The position numbers and the translations under genes were made by a program. From Scatophagus argus (lineage: Eukaryota > Chordata > Actinopteri > Scatophagidae), in contig NC_058502.1 of the NCBI RefSeq assembly GCF_020382885.2, forward strand, positions 5,496,001-5,560,000: 64,000 nucleotides of DNA. Direction: 5' to 3'. Below are positions 11,505-36,783 of the stretch, piece after piece. The notes under the pieces are model-generated. The model did no database searches and had not been told where the DNA came from. It saw nothing but the letters and a program-made list of their open reading frames with translations. Each line of letters opens with the position of its first letter. Position 1 is the stretch's first letter.

Positions 11505-12086
11505 AGGTGCTGATGTTGGCCAATAGGACCTGGATCACAGTTGGTTCCCAGTTTGTCCCAAAAGTGTTGGATGTGCTTTAGTTCATTGCTTTGTACTGGC
11601 CAGTAAAATTATGCATAAAATTGGGAAAACAATTTTTTTATGCTGCTTTTATGCACTGAATTTTTTTTTCCCGAGGCACCAGACTATTTAAGTGCACATA
11701 AGTGTGAGATAAAGGCTAATGACTAAATTACCTTATGTGGCTGCCACTACTGAGTCCATTTTTTTAATCATAGATTGAAGATCGGTTCCTTGGACAACAG
11801 AATGTTTGCACTTTAAAAACAGTAATAAAAAAGTTTCCCAAAGACAAAATTGTTTCAGATTGTCTGTAGCCCACATTTTAAAGGTTAAAGTTTACTGTTG
11901 TAGACAAAAGACTGAAGCAATTATTTGATTATGTGTAACAAATAATTGATCAATAGACAAATCATTTCAGCTGTAAAGTTATTTTATGTTGTACTTATTT
12001 CCCTTAATTGGAACTAATGGTCCAAACAATTAAAAGCAGTCCCAGACCAAAAATACGCGTGTCCACATACTTTTGGCTATATATAT
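11505..12086. mobile_element. decayed Tc1-type element remnant (copy C)
   Basis: The segment near 11535-11600 (GTTGGTTCCCAGTTTGTCCC then AAAAGTGTTGGATG, later ACTGGCCAGT) aligns by eye with the internal part of the element at 41808-42353. The right side ends with GTGTCCACATACTTTTGGCT at 12059-12078, which resembles that element's terminal repeat. The middle is not recognisable, so the boundaries are approximate. Confidence 0.5.
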
Positions 12087-12145
12087 ATTTTCTTTAAATG
12101 GTTTAGTAAACAGGAATTTGTTTTTAAATGTATTTAAGTTAAAGA

Positions 12146-12164
12146 ACTACATTACCCACAATGC
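12146..12164 (+). promoter_or_regulatory. ZNF143/THAP11-type site upstream of desi2
   Basis: ACTACATTACCCACAATGC closely matches the long SBS/ACTACAATTCCC consensus bound by ZNF143 (Staf) and THAP11 at vertebrate promoters. It lies about 650 bp before the desi2 ATG, at the edge of a GC-rich region with a GC-box cluster at about 12541-12562, and plausibly marks the desi2 promoter. Confidence 0.6.
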
Positions 12165-12811
12165 TCAGGACACCAAGGTTGATTAATCGAGTGTGGATTT
12201 ATCGTACCGCTCTGCTCGCCAGCTCTCACCTTCCAATTTTCTCCAGTCGCATCCTGTCTGTCAGCCTCAGCGCTGCCGTTAGCTAGCTAATGAGGGAGTA
12301 GCAAGTCATTCTTACTGAACAAATTCTGTTTTGATAATTCATCATTATGTCACTTTGCTGTGCAGTTCGGTTGGGAAAATGAATTTGCGATTTTCTCATG
12401 CCTACGCTTCTCCTAGAAGACAAATCTTCCTCTGCGAAGTCCGCTTTTTCACTTCGACCTCGGTAGCTGATCGGGTTTAGCAAGTCAGTTCGTTTTGACA
12501 AGCGAGGGGCTCATCTGTCCGCCGCTGCTGCTGCCCTGTGACGCGGAGGCGGGGGGCGGCGATTTGGACAAAGCCAGTCAGATGTTGGACGGTAAAAATA
12601 TCCACGGAACTCCAACGTCTTTACACCGGCGTGTGAAAGTGAATTGTCAAGCCGATCGACTGCCGTGAAAGTGACAGGAATAAGGAGAGGAGTGAGGTCT
12701 ATTTTTGGAGGGGCGAGAGTTTGGATCTCGCACCGAAGGAAGGGAGAGGAGGGGGGCGTGCGGAGGAGGAAGACCCGCAGAGAAGAAGGGACGTAGGGAG
12801 AGAAAATCCTG

Positions 12812-26273
<13,462 letters not shown>

Positions 26274-28009
26274 AAGCTGCAAGGTCTTCTGGGAAACTTG
26301 GGGCTGGCGTTGAGGTTACAGAGACTGTCAGGTGCCCGAACACCTGCAGCAGCTGATTAGTCCAGCTACAGCCAAAAGTCCTGTCAGACTGTTTTCGAAA
26401 AAGGCACAGAACTGCTGCCAAATCTCAGTCTCGAAAAAGATCCGCAGCAGCGTAAAGGTTTGTTCCTCACAGGTGGAGGGAAGTCTTGCTGCTGACAAAG
26501 ACAGGATCATCTCTCAGTGAACATGGCTGATGGATTCCAACATCCAATCCAAACAATCCAAACCTCATGTCTCCTTCATTATTTTACCAACCAGCTTGCA
26601 GTTCACAGTGGAAACAAGGCCAGTTCTATACCATTATAGTGATTCATAATGTAAGAAAATCTACCAGCCAGATCCAGATTTTGCCAGCCGTTACCAGGGT
26701 GGAAAAGCCTAAGCCTTTGACAACCTGATTTGGCAGATTTAATATGGAGCATCCCTTTGTGTTAAGATGTTATTTTTTTGGTTAAATACTCAAATACTTT
26801 TTTTTTTTTTAAACCTCTTCAGGCTGCTAGGTTTGTTATAAAAACACTGTGTGTCTGTGAAATGTAGCAGTCTACTGTTAGACAACATTAGCATAGTAGC
26901 TAGGGTGGCTCCATAGGCGTAGCACCACCAGGAGGTCTGGTGTGGTAAATATTGCACCACCCAATTCAGAACACGGAGCACACAACCCGTGTTTTTCTGC
27001 TGCAAAGTGAGTACACCTTAAGGAGTCTTTTTTTATTGAACATCTATACAGTTACAGCTTTATACAGGATTTTCCAGAGAATGTAGTGGACGTTAAAGCG
27101 CTGCTGAGTGGATCTAAACACACAGCTACAGAGTTGGGAGTCCCCAGACACCTCACGATTCAACTATAAAATTATAATCAGCGCGTCAAAATTCAGGCGC
27201 TGTTCTGAAAACTGCCAGCAGGAGTGGAGGCACAGCTTTTTCTCATCTGAGACCTGTGTTTGCAATGGTTCATTTATGTGTTGCAAGTACCTTACTTTGC
27301 GCTTGACATCATGAAATAATCTGTGAAGACAGAGTTGTAATGTATCTGAACTGATTTGTTTTTTTCCTTCCCACCCCTGCTGAGCTATGGTCCACATCCA
27401 GACACTGAATCTGTAAGTATCTGCAACCTGATGCTATGAAAAGAAATGTTAGTTTTACATTACCACTAGCCGAGTGCTGGTATAAATGGATCTGTGGCTG
27501 GTAAATGTTTCCACTGTGCGATGTCCTAAATAGTTGGCTGGTAAAATTTTGAAAGCAGCAGCTGGAATTTTGAATCTAAACACTTTGCCTCAATACGCTG
27601 TCTGTGCAGGATGAATAGACTTAAACCACAACTACAGTCAGCCTCACTATCCTCAAACATCACATAGATGCAAATAAACTGATCTCACACCAGTGTCTAA
27701 AATCATTCAACACACCTTGGATGGGTTCAGTTTCTGGTCTCTTTTGTTTCTGTTTCTTTGCTTCCACTTTAATGTCACATCTGGATCAACAACTGTCAGC
27801 TGATATCTGCAGCAGCTCTTGAAATACTACCTGCCCATCACGGATTAAACACACATGATTTGAGGAAAACCTGAGTGAAACGGGTTTTAAAAATGCATCA
27901 GCCCATAATGTAACAATTATGACAAAGTGAAAGTTATTTCTTCACCAGTAGTGTAATTAATGTTTTTTTCTTTTTTTTTTTTTTTTGTTTTTTTCAAAAT
28001 AATTTATAA

Positions 28010-28200
28010 TTTAGGTTGCAGGGCAGGCAGTGACTTACAGGTTGGTGATGACTTTTTGTTAGCAGAAGGTTCTGGGTTTAAATCCCAGAAGGAAATGTTT
28101 CACAGTAGTGACTGCCAAGGTGCCTTTGAGCAAGGTACTTAACCCACAGGAGCTCCAGTGGCCAACAGTAGAAGACTGTGGTTGTACTGGACAGCTCCCA
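28010..28200 (+). repeat. tRNA-derived SINE-like repeat
   Basis: A B-box-like GTTCTGGGTTTAAATCCCAG (28068-28088) is followed by TGCCTTTGAGCAAGGTACTT and AACCCACAG, the typical order in this class of fish SINE. It lies in the presumed desi2 3-prime UTR or just beyond it. Confidence 0.6.
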
Positions 28201-28990
28201 GTTGTTAGTTTGTGAGTGTAAAGCAAAATGTTTAACGTTTACATTAAGGACGTGATGTCATAACAGTTTGTAAGATACGTAAATATCTGAGGAAGACAGT
28301 CTCTTGAAGCAAAAGAATTTGAGGAAGACTTACATGGGAACTGAAACTGACCTGTCATAAACCTGCTCCCCTGATGGTTGTTTTTCTCACATCGGTGTCC
28401 TCTTAGGGATGAAGCACATATTTACAGCATCAAAAACAGTTTTATTTGGCAATATTATACTTTCATCTTGTGTTTTTGGGGAAAAAAATAAGTGAAAACA
28501 TCACATCCGGTCAATTCGTAATCATCTTAAAAACCCCAGAATATAATGTTACGCTTCACAACAAGATCTTGCTTTTCCAAAACGAAGAGCACCTCATTTG
28601 TCAACAACAACAACACGTATGCTGCATAATGTGTATTGTCCCAAAACGAGAGCCATGGATGTGTTAGAAATATCCTTCACTGTATTTCTACGATGTATGG
28701 ACTCTGGCCTTTTTGTCTGTTTCGTTTATGTTTGATAAACTCAGGACTTCAAAAGGCTTTGTAATATATACTCCTTTGAACTTTTTTATCCCACATGTTA
28801 TGTTTGTGTTAATTTTGCTTTTTCTAATGCAGTAGTCACTCCATAGACATTTTCAAGAGTGCACTGCGGCAGTGCAGTTTTATACTCCTCTCTTTGATAA
28901 AAAAAAACGAAAAGAGCTTTTGTTTACAACCTGGATTTGTATTTGTATGTAAGCCCGTGCTGCTCTTTGTGTTTCCTGTCTGTGCACAAA

Positions 28991-29018
28991 TGTGTGTGTG
29001 TGTGTGTGTGTGTGTGTG
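28991..29018. repeat. (TG)n microsatellite
   Basis: TG dinucleotide run of about 14 units. Confidence 0.95.
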
Positions 29019-30646
29019 GGGCTGGGCCAAATTTCCCTACTACGAACAGACACAGATACTCCATCTTATCAAATGTAGCAGTGTTTCCAAGGTGCATCCT
29101 CAAGAGTTTGGATTTCTTTGAAGCATTTTGACCTCAAGCTTAGCTGAGGCTTTTTCAGTAACATTAATTTGATGCAATGGCAGATAATTTTAACTACTGG
29201 TAAACAGGTTATTTTCAAGACTTTTCTAACAAATAACCCAGAAACGGTGTTGAGGTGAATCACACAAAGACAATAGACACTTCTCATGAAACCAGCATAT
29301 TTATTCATTTTGAATCTGTATCATGATATTACTTTTAAATGTTTCTCTTTATGTTTCAGTCAAGCCTGAATGGAAAAAAAAAAGTGAACTTTATTTTTAA
29401 TGCTCACACGTACTGCTCATGTTGTCACTTGTCTGTGTTTCTACAGACACTGAGGTTTCCCTTAACCTTCACAGCTTAATGTAATTTTCTGCTGTCAGTG
29501 ATTATTTCGATCTGTGGACAAGTGAACAATATCTCATCAAACACTAACTGTCCACCAGCTAAACTGGATTAAACAATAAACGTAGCCTTTCATATTTCAA
29601 AATGCTGGGTGAGAAAACGTTACGCTATGTTTATACGTCAACATTTAACATTAAAAGTACCACAGATCACCATTACTGAGGCCAAAGATAGCGATAATAA
29701 TAGCATTTCCAATGTTTTTAATGTCTCATTTTGGATTGAAATCCTCATTGTTTGGGTAAATGTCCCTGTCTCTGTGTTATCATGAATATCTTAAGAAGTA
29801 GTGGGTCTTTTGGCCTAACTGTGTGAGCTATGAATGTAGACTGGGAAACCTCATTCATTCACACCCCACAAAAACTGACTTCAGCTGTTTGACAGTGAAC
29901 TTTTCAAAGAGCCTTCATGGCGTTCATGGTGTACTCGATTTGTACCTTGTTGAAAAGTTATTAAAGAAAAGTATACAATGTGTTACTCCTGTTCTGTGTC
30001 GTTGACTGTCTTGATGAATTAGTTCACTGATTTTACATTCAGTCATAGAGAAATGTACTGGGTGATTAATTAAGCCTCCTGCTGTTTTTGTCACATTGAG
30101 CTGCACAGGGATGTACATTTGAACATTTTGTGCTTTTTGTTAAGACAATCATTGGGAAATATACATCTACCGATTCTTCCCAAGAGTTACAACAGAAGGT
30201 CAATACCACATTTGTCCATTAAATATTAAGTTATAGGCTGGATCTGTCCTAAGGTAAAGGAAAAGGGTCCACTTACTAACACCTTAACTTGTATCTAGCT
30301 TTTCAATCAGTACAAAACCTGAGGAGTAAAACCAAAAAGCTGCTTAATTGAAAGTTTAAAAATGTGAAGAGTTGGGATACAAAGTCAGGCAGTCACCTGA
30401 TGAAGCTGAGTCTGCCACTAGGTGGAAACAAATATCCATCCATGAGCTCCAGACAAAGGAGTGAGTGAAGTCTGTTTATTGTTCGTGACCAGCAGCTTCT
30501 TATCTGCCTGTAAGATTAGAGACTGAAGCTCACGCAGTTAAATGTGTTAATAAATACAGTTTTTGAATGGCAGAAAAAGACTAGTAAGTTGCCTGTCATA
30601 ATTCAAGAAACTCATAAAAAGGAAGAAAGGCAAAGCTAATGCAAAA

Positions 30647-30652
30647 TTTATT
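30647..30652 (-). terminator. probable cyp3 polyadenylation signal
   Basis: TTTATT on the plus strand (AATAAA on the minus strand), 378 bases past the cyp3 stop. Another copy is at 30475-30480. Confidence 0.5.
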
Positions 30653-31029
30653 GTACATACGAAAAGGTCATTCAGGCATTTTTCTTTCAACAGAAGATAC
30701 TCAAAGCGAACATTGCCCCACTCTGGGACTAATAAAGATTTATCTGATCATTTCTAACATTATGTAAATTCCTGTAAATTAACATTCAATACGATTTATA
30801 GAAAAGTAAAGAATTGAATAAAAAAAAACATCAGATTCATCAAGAGTGCATAAAAACATCAGATGTCCAAAAGCAAAGTAAGTACTTTAAGTTTATGAGT
30901 AGTAGGTCAATAAACACTTGCAGTGCAATCATTAAGTGTCATCTTGTCCGCAGCGGCCAGATGTTTAAGCTACAAAACAAATGAGCTGATGTCAGAATCA
31001 AGATGTATTCGGAGTTGCTCCCTCCTGGA

Positions 31030-34000
31030 CTACTGCTGTCTGGGAAAAAAACGGAGTTTAACTGGCTTTAATGGCTGCAACTTCCAGTCAAACTCCAACG
31101 GAATCTAAAGGAAGAAATTCATACAAAATCAGGGAAATGACAGGAGAGCTGTATGGCAGTGTGAATACACATGAATGTGTGCGTTGCTGTGCACGGAGTG
31201 TCAGTCTTACCATGGTGTCTTTGCACGTTTCCACAGTGTAACTCTGCAGGAGACGGACAATAACCATCTTCATGACGAGGACAGCGTAGCGCATCCCAAT
31301 GCAGTTGCGAGGACCGAGCCCAAACGGCATGTAGGCGTAGGGGTTGATCTCCTCCCCACTGTCCTTACTGAACCTGCACAAACGAACAAGAAAACACTCT
31401 TTGTACTCGCTAAAGATTATTTTTTATGTAACTGTAATAACCATCTAGTCGCCAGTAGAGAGGACCTAACTGTGAGGCTTCCTGCAGCTGCAGATGTCTA
31501 ATGTTTTTTCAGTATTACTGAACATTAAACTGTTTCCAGGTGTCTACAGGAGGAGGAGGAAAACACAAAGACTTTGATGGAAATCTAAATCACAAGTAAC
31601 ACTTATCTTTCCATAACAACATCAATGTTGAAGCTTCTCAGTCAGTGCTAATCTGAGCACTGCGGTTTCAGAATTTCTTCGTAGATCAAAATTAAATATT
31701 AAAATTACTAATTCAACACTGTTGTTCCAGAGTTGTTGGTTTTGACTCCTTATATATTTTTTAAGCAATTTTTGTGGAGCACCAAGACATGTAACAGCAC
31801 TATTATGCACATTTGGCTGAAAGAGGCCTTCTTCCTGGGCTGGTGAGATCCACGTCTCATGAATACTGAAACATGTGGGCACTGCCCCTGTATGAATGGC
31901 ACAGATGTGGTTGTAGTTGTAATATACTACACAATTAACCAAGATGCAGTACTTTCCCACGTCATTCAGAGAAGGATTTGTTGAACTTTTCCACATTGCA
32001 AGCAACAGTCATATAAAATGTAAGAAATATCAAAAACAAATACTTCTTTGTAAACCAAAATGGGAACATTTAAAGCAAAATTATGTAACGTTTGAAAGAA
32101 TATTAACCACTTTAATGCATTTAGAACAGGGAAGTTGCTCATTAGCTGCTTAAGCTTTACTTTTAATTGATTTAATTTTCATCTGTGAATCAGCATGATC
32201 ATTGCCTATAGTTCTTATTTTTTCTTCGTTTACCTCTCTGGTCTGAAAAGCTCAGGTGAGCTCCAGTAACGTGGGTCCTTGTGTAGAAGGTGCGTAGGAA
32301 TCGCAACTAGGGTTCCTTCAGGGATGGTGAGGCCATTGACCTGGACAGTTTTTTTGCACATCCTCTCAAGCCGAGGGGCCGTGGGTATCAAACGCTGTGA
32401 CTCGCAAATAACCTGGTCCAGGTACTCTAGACCAACAACATTCTCGTATGAAACAGGAGTCTGAGGGGAAAAATAACACAAAAATGAACAGATAAAGATG
32501 AGAATATATGATATCAGCTATTGAAGCCACTAAGAATGAATCACATGCAACATTACTGTACATCTTTCGGGAGGTTAGCATCGATTTCCTCATGCAAGGT
32601 TTTCAACACATCAGGGTTGGTGGCCAGGTTGTACAAGACGTAAGTGAGAGTGACAGTGGTGGTCTCATAACCACCAAAGATGAAAATGAAGGCCTGGGAC
32701 AGAATCTCATGTTCAGTCAAACCTACAAGAAAATTAAACAAAAGAGAACATAATCTTCACACACAGACGCATTTAGGCTAAAAGACATGAAGGACAGCTA
32801 CAAACGAGACTGTGGCTGCACGTCGCTCTGTGTGTTATATTCTTTGCAGACTTGTGAAAATGAATTTTGACAATAGAGCCGTCGACTCTCAGCGTTGCAT
32901 CGACTTTCATGACTCAGGGCTGTGGTCGACACGTACCTTTCTTTGGCTGATCTTGTTCACTCTTGATGTCTGACTCTGCTATCTCACTCTCAATCATCAC
33001 CTGCAGGAAGTCTGCCCGGATCTGCAACAACACAGAGAACGTTCAACACCGGCACAAAACGCAAGAAATTACTATGAAATACGCTGACCTAAAATGTGAT
33101 AAGTTACATCAGTCTGAACGAGAGGGAAGAGCACAAGAAAGTTAGCTGAGACGCATCATTTCCACCACAGACACTATGGGTCTAAAGAAACAGTTCAGTA
33201 CCGGTACTTTAGGAAATATACTTATTCACTACAGTGCTGAGAGTTAGGTGAGAAGCCTGATACTAATCCATTAAATATGAAGCTTGGGCTGAGGGAGTTA
33301 GCTTAGCATAAACACTGGAAGTAGAGGGAATAGTCTAGCCTGGCTCTGTCCAGTGGTTTAAATAAATCCACGCACCAGCACTTCTACAGCTTATGAATTA
33401 ATACATTTTATCTTGACAGGTTAATCAATAAAAATGTGTAAAAATGATACCTAGTTTTAAACGAAGCTTGTATGTTGAATACGTCAGACAAGCTGCAGTG
33501 CAGACTTCAGAAAGTCAGATATAACATGCTGGCAGCCAGATTTTTGTTTTTGGGGAGAGCCAGATCAGATATTTGTCATGTTTCCACTTTTAAAAACACT
33601 TTTAAAACTCGTCTAAAAACCCATTTTTACTCATTGGCTTTTCAACTGGCCTGCGATTTGACATTTTTGTCCCAGCTGTTACAACTGTTTTATGTTGATG
33701 TTCCTTTGTCACTTTGGTCAACGCCAGTTGATTTTAAATGTGTTTATAAATAAAGCTGACTTGACTTGATTTAATTCACTTCAATGTTTTTCAGTTATAT
33801 ACTCACAGATTCATCAGAATGATGCTGGTCTTTAAATTTCTTGAGGATGTTGTAGAAATAATCCACACTCTTTCTGGGCATAAAGTCAATATTTAGAAGC
33901 TCCAACAGACGGGAACTAAAGGGAAACATCACTGAAAGCAGACCAAAGGGTTGTTCATCAAAATTTGCATACGAGCAATCGAAAGGTGCTCATAAAATCA

Positions 34001-36256
34001 TGTGATCTCCACCTGTAACAGAAAAGGTGCACATACTTAATAAGAAAATAGGCCAAAGCTTAAAGTTAAGAATCTCCTTGAGATGAACATTAAGTGGGTC
34101 TTCTGGATTGTTTATGGAGTCTGCGTCTACACTGAAAGATGCACTCGTCACAACGTCCAAACTGTAAGGTGCCATGAACCTAAGGCAGAAACAGACAGAG
34201 GTGGTTTTCTTTCGCCAGTTCACATGGATTAAGTATCAAGATATGCTGGCATATAACAAAGTGGCAACATACTGTTTGACATCAATAGACTCCTCCAAAT
34301 TTTGCTGACCGAGTTTTTCAAGGAGGCGGTCTGCATAGCGAACAACTACGGGAAAAACCTTTGGAAGAAAAGTTGTATGACGTTTAGAATAAACTGCTCG
34401 TTAGGAAGAAAACCACACAGACACATTACATATGATACTGACCTGTTTCAGTCTGCCACTGGTGAAGCACGGCGACAAAGTGTTCCGAATTCTTTTCCAC
34501 CTTTCATCTTTCACTGTAGTAATTGCATCTGACAAGGGTCCTGCCACTAAAGCATCCTGCGATCAAGAGTGCAGTAAAGAGAAAAGAGCATCTGGATCCT
34601 TGTTCAGAAGAGTTTTACAGTTTGAGAATACAATTTGCTTCCTCCAACATTTAAATGCTGGTGAATAACGCATGTTGTACTGGAGAAAAGTTGCGCGTTA
34701 TGTTTTTATTTTGTTGGGTTTTGTGACCTTTGGACAGACTGAGAAGATAAGTTAGCCTGCTGTTCCTTGTGCAACAGCTTCAGAATTACATGCACATGAC
34801 ATCAGAATGATATCGATCTTCTCTTGTATATTACTTTGAGTGTCTTGTGTATATAATGCCTTGTTTTGACATGAGCAGTGAAGAGTGTTTCTTGCCTCGG
34901 CTGCTGTGCGTGCAGCTGGCTGTAATGCTCAAACATAAACGCCGGACTCTTGCATAAACAACAGGATATTGCAACAGCTCTCAACTTCCTGATTTCAGCG
35001 AGGGATACTTTCACACTCACATTCTTTCCTCTAATGGTTCGTCAAAGTAAGCATAAAAATTATGAAAATCTCCTCAGCCATTTGCAACAAAATGTGAAAA
35101 AGCATTTGGCTTATCACAAATATTCTTATGTAACTGCAGAAAAAAGGCTCTGTTGACCTTAACATGACCCACCCCACCAGCAGACTGCTGCACATGAATT
35201 CTCAGAGTTGAGCAATTTGATAAACAACAAAATCAGCACCGACTGCAAGCGCTTCATTGTCACTGAATGTGATATGTTGAACTTTACCTTCGTTGGTGTT
35301 ATGATAGCATAAAACAAGAGGAGTCTCTTACCCTGCGGTTGGTAAAAACAGAGTAGCACTCCTTCACCATCACAGTTTTAATAATCTCAGGGTCCGTCAC
35401 CAATATAAGAGGTGCTCGTCCATCAAATAACCTGAACATGAGCACAGGATATGTGTGGCAATAGATCCTCGCACAATAAAACACTGATTATCATTATTAC
35501 AATTATCTTACAATAGTATAAAAAAGGAAAGATTTAAGAGAAGTCTAAAAAAATGCTTTTATTTTCTGTCCTTGCGATGCTTAAGACTTTGTCTGGCTCT
35601 TACAGTTTGTACCGGTCTATTTACTTAAGAAAAGAAACTGATATCACCTGTAGGAGTTGACAGCTGAAGCAACAACTCACCTCCAAACATCTCCGTACAT
35701 GGTTTGGCATTTCCGGTCAAAAGAAATCAATCCCTACAAGGAAATTCATAAAAATACCACAAAGTGTTATTAAAGGGCCTCAAAGCTTCCAACAGGTACA
35801 CTCCGGTGTATAGGTAACCAAAGCGATGACGTATTATGTATACGTGAAAAGGACACAAACATCCTACTCTCTTACCATCTCATTATCAAATCGATCAAAT
35901 CGATCTTAAATGCCAGTCTTTAAGGTTCGTGTTTGTTTTTGTGTGTACCTTTCTGAAGTATAGCATGGTTCCGATAAAAGGCAACGGTCGTGGTCCGGGT
36001 ATCTTCAGTTTTTCGAACGACCTATATGGCCAAACGCCATACCTGTAGCATCGGGGAAAAAACAGAGTTACATGAACAGAAATCAACATGCCAACACCTT
36101 GTAGTCGGACACGAGACGAGCCTCAAATATCGCAAATCTGACAACAAAGTACAACTCTGACAGTCACAGAAAGGCGTCTACTCACAGTAACAAAAGGGCG
36201 AAAAAGAGAGCCAACAACGTCCAGGTGGTCGCTGAAAACAACGCAAAAGGAAACAT
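31030..36256 (-). CDS. cytochrome P450, CYP3 family
   Basis: Thirteen coding exons: 36256-36186, 36042-35949, 35733-35681, 35431-35332, 34556-34443, 34358-34273, 34179-34037, 33931-33807, 33021-32937, 32722-32562, 32460-32234, 31373-31211 and 31104-31030. All phases join, giving 498 residues, normal for CYP3, whose genes typically have 13 exons. ER-membrane mono-oxygenase of steroids and xenobiotics. Visible: hydrophobic N-terminal anchor (about 4-25), hinge [12 protein letters not shown]-helix GGYETT (307-312), K-helix ExxR as E364-SQ-R367, PERF-type motif FRPERF, and the heme loop [10 protein letters not shown] with Cys444. Subfamily (3A, 3B, 3C or 3D) cannot be settled by eye, so no symbol is given. 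The usual Ala of the I-helix AGYETT is Gly here. The ATG at 36256 is the first in the anchor exon. Confidence 0.94.
33186..33450. repeat. dispersed repeat family R2
   Basis: Contains GGAAATATACTTATTCACTA, GAGGGAGTTAGCTTAGCATA and TAGCCTGGCTCTGTCC, a string recognised as a recurrent element of teleost introns. Copies, complete or partial, are at 14780-14985 and 58920-59240. Lies in the cyp3 intron between exons 8 and 9. Confidence 0.6.
33470..33770 (+). mobile_element. 3-prime end of a non-LTR retrotransposon (LINE)
   Basis: The plus-strand frame 33472-33753 includes [15 protein letters not shown], like the C-terminal tail of fish LINE reverse-transcriptase proteins. It is followed by AATAAAGC and a short TGACTTGACTTGA tail repeat, as at LINE 3-prime ends of the CR1/L2 kind. 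Antisense within a cyp3 intron. Confidence 0.55.
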
Positions 36257-36387
36257 TTTGACTTTAAGCCGAGAGGGAGCTGGACACAAACGACGTGAAA
36301 GCGAGAAACGATGGGAAATAAGTGACCGAAGTTATCTCGCAGTGGGAGAAACCCAGAGACTGAAGCTCCACGACGAAGTGTTGGTGT

Positions 36388-36395
36388 TTATATAA
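36388..36395 (-). promoter_or_regulatory. TATA box of cyp3
   Basis: TTATATAA (self-complementary) lies 132 bp upstream of the cyp3 ATG, placing transcription start near 36360 and leaving a 5-prime UTR of about 100 bases. Confidence 0.55.
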
Positions 36396-36724
36396 TACAC
36401 AAGTGATGGCTGGTTATTATCTGGTTAATATCTACCCTGGCACAGATGACTTCAATTTACACGCCCATCTTTTATGAGAATATGTTTACTCAACAACTGA
36501 GTTGCACTCGCTGCGTGCAACAGCTCAAGTCAGAGCTCAAAGTGTTGAAGTATATTTCACACAGGAACTAGGCGTAATTTAAAACTTAATTTCATAAAAG
36601 GGTGGAATAGGGTATCAGAACGATTCCGCGAAATGACGTATTTGAGCCTTCTCCCGCACTGTAGATAACCCGGAAATACATTTAATGACCTCGTCCCATC
36701 ATCGGCTGACTTTCACGTTTACGC
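36396..36724. promoter_or_regulatory. divergent promoter region between cyp3 and mrpl57
   Basis: A short spacer separates the cyp3 TATA box from the inferred mrpl57 first exon. It contains TGACGTA (a CRE half-type site, about 36634) and an ETS-type CCGGAA (36670-36675) followed by AAT, common in promoters of mitochondrial ribosomal protein genes. Motif evidence only. Confidence 0.45.
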
Positions 36725-36783
36725 AGTGGTCTTCTTCTTTTTAAATCTTTCTGATTTTGTTATTTGCTATATTAAAAGGCGAG
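36725..36783 (+). other. probable non-coding first exon of mrpl57
   Basis: A pyrimidine-rich start region (GTCTTCTTCTTTTT) is followed by a strong donor, GCGAG then GTAAGG, at 36784. The acceptor that would join it is CATTTCAG at 39050, 15 bases before the mrpl57 ATG. The transcription start and this exon are inferred. Confidence 0.45.

Larger units (their letters stand above)
26274..31029. other. desi2 3-prime UTR and desi2/cyp3 intergenic region
   Basis: No coding exon seen. The proximal part is the desi2 3-prime UTR; possible poly(A) signals AATAAA lie at 27673-27678 and 29575-29580, so the UTR may be 1.4 or 3.3 kb. The region contains poly-T tracts, a SINE (28010-28200) and a TG microsatellite. 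The end next to 31029 belongs to the 3-prime UTR of the convergent cyp3 gene. Confidence 0.6.

Noticed and set aside
28991-29018. CRISPR-like regular repeat
   Set aside because: Simple dinucleotide repeats without spacers in a vertebrate genome.
31622-32005. 127-codon minus-strand open frame in a cyp3 intron
   Set aside because: The cyp3 exons on either side join in phase without it, and no family is recognisable.
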